From an uncultured Clostridia bacterium (GTDB lineage: Bacteria > Bacillota > Clostridia > Lachnospirales > Lachnospiraceae), in assembly GCA_945622055.1 (NCBI GenBank), contig CALZBV010000108.1, positions 1 through 8,107 of the forward strand: a stretch of DNA of 8,107 nt, read 5' to 3'. A program made the position numbers and the translations under genes. Of this stretch, positions 4,693 to 8,107 are shown piece by piece. Each line of letters begins with the position of its first letter. The first letter of the stretch is position 1. Under the pieces are notes generated by a model that was not told the origin of the DNA, did no database searches, and saw only the letters and a program-made list of their open reading frames with translations.

Positions 4693-5763
4693 ATGAGTTA
4701 CAAGATTCTTGTTATCAATCCGGGTTCTACCTCCACTAAGATTGGTGTATATGAGGACGAGACCCAGCTTTTTGAAAAGACACTCCGTCACCCGACTGAG
4801 GAGATTGCGAAATACGCAAGCATCGTAGACCAGAAGGATTTTCGTAAATCCATGATTCTTGACATGTTAAAAGAGAATAGCTTTGACGTTACTACCCTTG
4901 ATGTAGTTGTAGGCCGTGGTGGCTTACTGAAGCCGATTCCGGGCGGTACTTATGCTGTTTCGGATGCGCTTCTTCAGGATCTCATTATTGGCAAGCAGGG
5001 ACAGCACGCTTCCAACCTTGGTGGTATTCTTGCAAAAGAAATCGGAGACAGTATCGGAGTTCCTTCCTACATTGTTGACCCGGTAGTAGTGGATGAGTTA
5101 TGCGATGTTGCCCGTCTTTCCGGTGTTCCGGAGCTTCCGCGTATCAGCATTTTCCATGCACTCAACCAGAAGGCGGTTGCAAAGCGTTACGCAAAGGAGC
5201 ACGGTGTTCCTTACGATTCCCTGAACCTGATTGTAGCCCATATGGGTGGCGGTGTTTCCGTCGGTGCTCATAGGAACGGTCAGGTGGTTGATGTTAACAA
5301 CACCTTAGACGGTGACGGTCCGTTTTCCCCGGAACGTTCCGGTGGTGTTCCGGCCGGTGCACTTATTAAGATGTGCTTCTCCGGCAAATATTCTGAGAAA
5401 GAAGTGTACAAAAAGATTAACGGAAATGGTGGAACCAATGCATATCTCGGAACCAATGATATGCGTGAGGTTCAGAGAAGAGCCTTTGAAGATGGCGATG
5501 AGAAAGCCCTTTTGGTTCTGGAAGCCTTTACCTACCAGGTTGCAAAGGACATCGGCGCTATGTCTGCAGTTCTTAAGGGCAAGGTAGACCAGATTATTCT
5601 GACCGGTGGTATTGCTTATGGTCCGGCAGTTGTTGAACGTATCAGAGAACGTGTCAGCCATATTAGCGATGTAACCGTATATGCCGGTGAAGATGAGCTC
5701 TTAGCTCTTACTCAGGGTGCATTACGCGTAATCACAGGTGAAGAGACCGCAAAAGAGTATTAA
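4693..5763 (+). CDS. buk: Butyrate kinase
   Basis: Buk transfers phosphate from butyryl phosphate to ADP, giving butyrate and ATP. The 356-aa protein is normal length and shows the acetokinase/ASKHA fold motifs: phosphate-1 loop ILVINPGSTSTKIG (5-18), VGRGGLLKPIPGGTYAV (73-89), DPVVVDE (129-135), FHALNQKAVAKR (154-165), the adenosine/phosphate-2 segment LIVAHMGGGVSVGAHRNG (179-196), DGDGPFSPERSGG (206-218), and ILTGGIAYG (302-310). AAAGGA lies eight bases before the chosen ATG. A two-codon reading frame (ATG CCA TGA) at 4688-4696 overlaps the start but sits too close to the ribosome site to matter much. It follows ptb without an internal promoter or terminator, so the two form one operon ending at the 5795 hairpin. 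Confidence 0.95.
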   Translation: MSYKILVINPGSTSTKIGVYEDETQLFEKTLRHPTEEIAKYASIVDQKDFRKSMILDMLKENSFDVTTLDVVVGRGGLLKPIPGGTYAVSDALLQDLIIGKQGQHASNLGGILAKEIGDSIGVPSYIVDPVVVDELCDVARLSGVPELPRISIFHALNQKAVAKRYAKEHGVPYDSLNLIVAHMGGGVSVGAHRNGQVVDVNNTLDGDGPFSPERSGGVPAGALIKMCFSGKYSEKEVYKKINGNGGTNAYLGTNDMREVQRRAFEDGDEKALLVLEAFTYQVAKDIGAMSAVLKGKVDQIILTGGIAYGPAVVERIRERVSHISDVTVYAGEDELLALTQGALRVITGEETAKEY

Positions 5764-5794
5764 ATTTTCTTCTGAACTTAACCAGCTCTACATG

Positions 5795-5836
5795 AGTCCC
5801 TAGGCTAACCGAAGCTTAGGGACTTGCTTTGTGTTT
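5795..5836 (+). terminator. Intrinsic terminator of ptb-buk
   Basis: A 12-bp stem (5795-5806 with 5813-5824, one G-U pair) closes a six-base loop, 31 bp after the buk stop. The following tract (TTGCTTTGTGTTT) is T-rich but interrupted, so termination may be incomplete. Confidence 0.75.
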
Positions 5837-5911
5837 ACTCACCTCCCGTTTTGCCGGAAATGTGTACTGTAATGTAACATATTTTTTCGATAGCAAAAAA
5901 AATACAAAATA

Positions 5912-5941
5912 TTGTCCATTTTCTAACTTTTGTGTTATAAT
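5912..5941 (+). promoter_or_regulatory. Sigma-A promoter of pta
   Basis: TTGTCC (5912-5917) and a perfect TATAAT (5936-5941) are 18 bases apart, behind an A-rich stretch (5894-5910). The start near 5948 leaves a leader of about 130 nt before pta. Confidence 0.75.
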
Positions 5942-5950
5942 ATAAAAGTA

Positions 5951-6048
5951 GCGAGGATTTTGTAAGCCTGCTTGCAAATCCGGGCAAACTCATAGCTTAT
6001 GAACTTATGATTATAATGGCTTCAGGAGCTGTATGCGCTCCTGTCCCG
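5951..6048 (+). other. Structured 5' leader of pta
   Basis: Three hairpins can form in the leader. GGATTT-GTAAGC (5955-5967) pairs with GCTTGCAAATCC (5970-5981) with one bulged T. TCATA (5990-5994) pairs with TATGA (5998-6002), with a second TTATGA at 6005-6010 as a competing partner. CAGGAGC (6023-6029) pairs with GCTCCTG (6037-6043). CGGG (5981-5984) can pair with CCCG (6045-6048) to close the last two into a junction, at the cost of one base pair of the first stem. I do not recognise a known riboswitch class, and no terminator-like hairpin with a T run lies before the ribosome site AAAGGAAG (6061-6068). Confidence 0.4.
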
Positions 6049-6077
6049 TTTAACTGATAGAAAGGAAGTATTCAATT

Positions 6078-7067
6078 ATGGAAAATTTCGGATTTAGTTC
6101 CATGATTAACAAACTGAAAAGCAATCCCAAAACGATTGTTTTTACGGAAGGTACCGATCCCAGAATTCTTGAGGCCTCGTCCCGTCTTCTGGCCAGTACA
6201 TTCTTAAGACCGATCCTGATTGGCAAAGAACAGGATATTTTTGTTGCTGCGGAACAGGCAGGCTACAATGTTCGTGGTGCGGAGATTATTGACCCGGAAA
6301 ACTACGAACGCTTTGACGAAATGGTTGACCTTTTTGTTGAACTTAGAAAATCAAAAGGAATGACCCGTGAGATGGCCTGCAAGATTTTAAAGCAGGCAAA
6401 CTATTTTGGAACAATGCTGGTAAAGATGGGGCTTGCCGATGCCTTACTCGGTGGTGCTACCTACTCTACCGCTGACACGGTTCGTCCGGCGCTTCAGATT
6501 ATTAAAACAAAGCCGGGTTACAAGTCCGTTTCCTCCTGTTTTATTTTAGTTCGTCCTTCTGCTTCCGGTGGAAACGAGGTTCTTGCCTTCGGTGACTGCG
6601 CAATCAATATTCACCCGACTGCTGAAGAGCTTGCAGAGATTGGTATCGGCTGCGCTGAATGTGGTAAGATTTTTGGTATTGACCCTAAGGTTGCTTTCCT
6701 CTCCTTCTCCACACACGGTTCCGGAAAAGATGAGGATGTAAATAAGATGGTGGAGGCTGCCCGCATTGCAAAGGAGCTGGCTCCAAATCTGATTTTAGAT
6801 GGTGAGCTTCAGTTTGATGCTGCTGTATCTCCTACCGTTTGCAAAACAAAATGTCCGGATTCCGCAGTCGGTGGAAAAGCAAATGTATTTATCTTCCCGG
6901 ATATTAATGCTGGCAACATTGGTTATAAGATTGCACAGCGTCTCGGACAGTTTCAGGCATACGGTCCGATTCTGTTAGGGCTCAATGCACCGGTCAATGA
7001 CCTCTCCAGAGGCTGCAACGGCATGGAAGTTTACTCCATGGCAATTATTACCGCTGCTCTTGCCTGA
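6078..7067 (+). CDS. pta: Phosphate acetyltransferase
   Basis: Pta interconverts acetyl-CoA plus phosphate and acetyl phosphate plus CoA. The 329-aa protein matches the short, single-domain class without the N-terminal DRTGG region. Conserved segments: VFTEGTDPRILEA (21-33), DALLGGATYSTADTVRPALQ (121-140), FGDCAINIHPTAEELAEI (171-188), LSFSTHGSG (208-216), DGELQFDAAVSP (241-252), FIFPDINAGNIGYKIAQRLG (271-290), and the C-terminal GLNAPVNDLSRG (301-312). The ribosome site AAAGGAAG is about nine bases from the ATG. It has its own promoter and terminator, so it is a single-gene transcript. In many Firmicutes pta is followed by ackA; here it is followed by a terminator and a convergent gene. Acetyl phosphate must be used by an acetate kinase encoded elsewhere or by another enzyme. 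Confidence 0.95.
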   Translation: MENFGFSSMINKLKSNPKTIVFTEGTDPRILEASSRLLASTFLRPILIGKEQDIFVAAEQAGYNVRGAEIIDPENYERFDEMVDLFVELRKSKGMTREMACKILKQANYFGTMLVKMGLADALLGGATYSTADTVRPALQIIKTKPGYKSVSSCFILVRPSASGGNEVLAFGDCAINIHPTAEELAEIGIGCAECGKIFGIDPKVAFLSFSTHGSGKDEDVNKMVEAARIAKELAPNLILDGELQFDAAVSPTVCKTKCPDSAVGGKANVFIFPDINAGNIGYKIAQRLGQFQAYGPILLGLNAPVNDLSRGCNGMEVYSMAIITAALA

Positions 7068-7094
7068 TAACCACAATATGAGCTTACATATCTG

Positions 7095-7129
7095 CCGGCT
7101 TTAGATATAATTTCTAAAGCCGGTTTTTT
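7095..7129 (+). terminator. Intrinsic terminator of pta
   Basis: A perfect 11-bp stem (CCGGCTTTAGA, 7095-7105, with 7113-7123) and a seven-base loop are followed by six T residues, 27 bp after the pta stop. Confidence 0.93.
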
Positions 7130-7160
7130 ACTTTCAGAACAAATGCTTTTGCTTATTCCA

Positions 7161-7201
7161 ATAAAAACAAAAGAGGCTAAGAACTTTTGTCCTTAACCTC
7201 T
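7161..7201 (-). terminator. Intrinsic terminator of etfA (minus strand)
   Basis: The arms 7172-7184 and 7189-7201 form a 13-bp stem around an AAAA loop when read as minus-strand RNA. Two of its pairs are G-U on that strand and would be mismatches on the plus strand, which fixes its direction. On the minus strand it is followed by TTTTGTTTTTAT. It lies 27 bp past the etfA stop. Confidence 0.88.
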
Positions 7202-7228
7202 CTCTATCAGAGCGCTATGCTCTTATTC

Positions 7229-8107
7229 TCACGCCTTCTTTGCAGCCTTTGCAGCAAGAATCTGCTTCGTTAACTCCGGAACAATCTTGTTTAAGTCGCC
7301 TACAATACCATAGGTTGCAACCTCAAAAATCGGAGCGGTCTCATCCTTGTTAATAGCAATGATGATATCAGACTCTTCCATACCGGCAACGTGCTGAATT
7401 GCACCGGAAATACCGATTGCGAAGTAAACCTGCGGACGAACCGTCTTACCGGTCTGGCCAACCTGAAGGTCCTTCGGCATCCATCCATTATCAACTGCTG
7501 CACGGGAGCAGCTTACTTCACCGCCAAGAGCTGCTGCAAGCTCCTTTAAGAGCTGGAAGTTCTCAGCGCTTCCAACGCCACGTCCACCGGATACTAAGAT
7601 CTTTGCCTGCTGGATATCAACGGTCTCACTTACAGACTTTACAATGTCAAGAATCTCAACATACTTGCTGTTCGGAGTAAAGCCCGGATTGAACTCAACC
7701 ACATTTGCCTTAGCACCCTCAACCTTTGCACGAGCCTGCATAACGCCCGGACGAACCGTAGCCATCTGCGGACGATTATCCGGACATGCAATCGTTGCAA
7801 TGGTGTTACCACCGAATGCCGGACGGGTCATAAGAAGCTGATTATGCTTCTGCTCCTTCCCCGGAACTGCTACCATTGGGAAATCACCGATTTCAAGCTT
7901 CGTACAGTCAGCAGTTAAACCGGTTGCCACACGTGCAGAAACTGCAGGACCAAGGTCACGGCCGATTGCCGTTGCACCAACTAAAACGATTTCCGGCTTG
8001 AACTCATTGATTACCGATGCAAGTGCATGGGTGTACGGCTCCGTACGATATTCCTTTAACTCCGGATCATCTACAACAATAACCTTATCTGCACCGTAAG
8101 CTGCAAG
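7229..8107 (-). CDS. etfA: Electron transfer flavoprotein subunit alpha, 5'-truncated by window
   Basis: EtfA, with EtfB, carries electrons to or from acyl-CoA dehydrogenases; in butyrate producers the EtfAB-butyryl-CoA dehydrogenase complex couples crotonyl-CoA reduction to ferredoxin reduction. The frame stays open to the window edge, so 292 C-terminal residues are visible and the start lies beyond 8107; an internal GTG at 7930 is not a real start. The FAD-binding C-terminal domain is complete: SGGRG (173-177 of the visible part), SRAAVDNGW (201-209), VGQTGKTV (216-223), GISGAIQH (232-239), INKD (252-255) and YGIVGDL (266-272). The visible N-terminal part contains the typical ATAIGRDLGPAVSARV. 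It ends its operon, as etfA commonly does after etfB; etfB and bcd would be expected to the right, but this is not seen. Which dehydrogenase it serves is inferred from ptb-buk nearby. Confidence 0.95.
   Translation of the reverse strand, partial: LAAYGADKVIVVDDPELKEYRTEPYTHALASVINEFKPEIVLVGATAIGRDLGPAVSARVATGLTADCTKLEIGDFPMVAVPGKEQKHNQLLMTRPAFGGNTIATIACPDNRPQMATVRPGVMQARAKVEGAKANVVEFNPGFTPNSKYVEILDIVKSVSETVDIQQAKILVSGGRGVGSAENFQLLKELAAALGGEVSCSRAAVDNGWMPKDLQVGQTGKTVRPQVYFAIGISGAIQHVAGMEESDIIIAINKDETAPIFEVATYGIVGDLNKIVPELTKQILAAKAAKKA

Noticed and set aside
4688..4696. Two-codon frame ATG CCA TGA overlapping the buk start
   Set aside because: It is only three bases from the AGGA ribosome site, too close for efficient initiation; probably chance.
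5948..6048. c-di-GMP-I (GEMM) riboswitch in the pta leader, suggested by GGGCAAAC
   Set aside because: The other conserved parts, such as the ACGCAAAGCC segment and the tetraloop-receptor pair, are missing.
7229..7930. EtfA starting at the GTG at 7930
   Set aside because: The frame continues without a stop to the window edge and translates to typical EtfA sequence (KPEIVLVGATAIGRDLGPAVSA), so the GTG is internal and the gene is cut by the window.
1..8107. CRISPR arrays, tRNA and rRNA genes
   Set aside because: No regularly spaced direct repeats, tRNA cloverleaf or rRNA-like sequence was seen on either strand.

Overview
The window looks like chromosome of a butyrate-producing Clostridia, most likely Lachnospiraceae. 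It carries a phosphate butyryltransferase/butyrate kinase pair (ptb-buk), a separate phosphate acetyltransferase (pta) and the 3' part of an electron-transfer flavoprotein alpha gene (etfA), all with Firmicutes-type Shine-Dalgarno sites, sigma-A promoters and intrinsic terminators. The genus cannot be fixed from the sequence alone.

Layout. Bases 1-366 are non-coding and rich in inverted repeats. Bases 371-2390 look like a small genomic island holding two minus-strand genes: an XRE-type DNA-binding protein with a large C-terminal domain that resembles BECR-type nuclease modules of mobile elements, and a class I SAM-dependent methyltransferase. Next on the minus strand come rlmH (23S rRNA pseudouridine-1915 methyltransferase) and, overlapping it by four bases, a histidine-phosphatase-family gene. 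A 262-bp divergent promoter region (3470-3731) follows. On the plus strand are ptb, buk, a terminator, and pta with its own promoter and a roughly 130-nt leader. A double-sided terminator region separates pta from the convergent etfA, which runs off the right edge.

The main observation is that the last codons of rlmH (EPYHK-stop) are repeated about 2.0 kb downstream of the gene, in the same orientation (371-386 against 2390-2405, 15 of 16 bases equal). The segment between the copies is visibly AT-richer than the flanking genes and holds only accessory-type genes. The 3' end of rlmH (orfX) is the known insertion site of staphylococcal SCC elements. The direct repeat therefore suggests an analogous island in a Clostridia genome, here without any recombinase inside the window.

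How the genes work together. Ptb and Buk convert butyryl-CoA to butyrate with ATP formation. EtfA is a subunit of the flavoprotein that serves acyl-CoA dehydrogenases such as butyryl-CoA dehydrogenase. Pta makes acetyl phosphate, but no acetate kinase gene lies beside it. ptb-buk and pta appear to be separately controlled: ptb has a perfect 8-bp-arm palindrome over its -10 element, and pta has a long structured leader.
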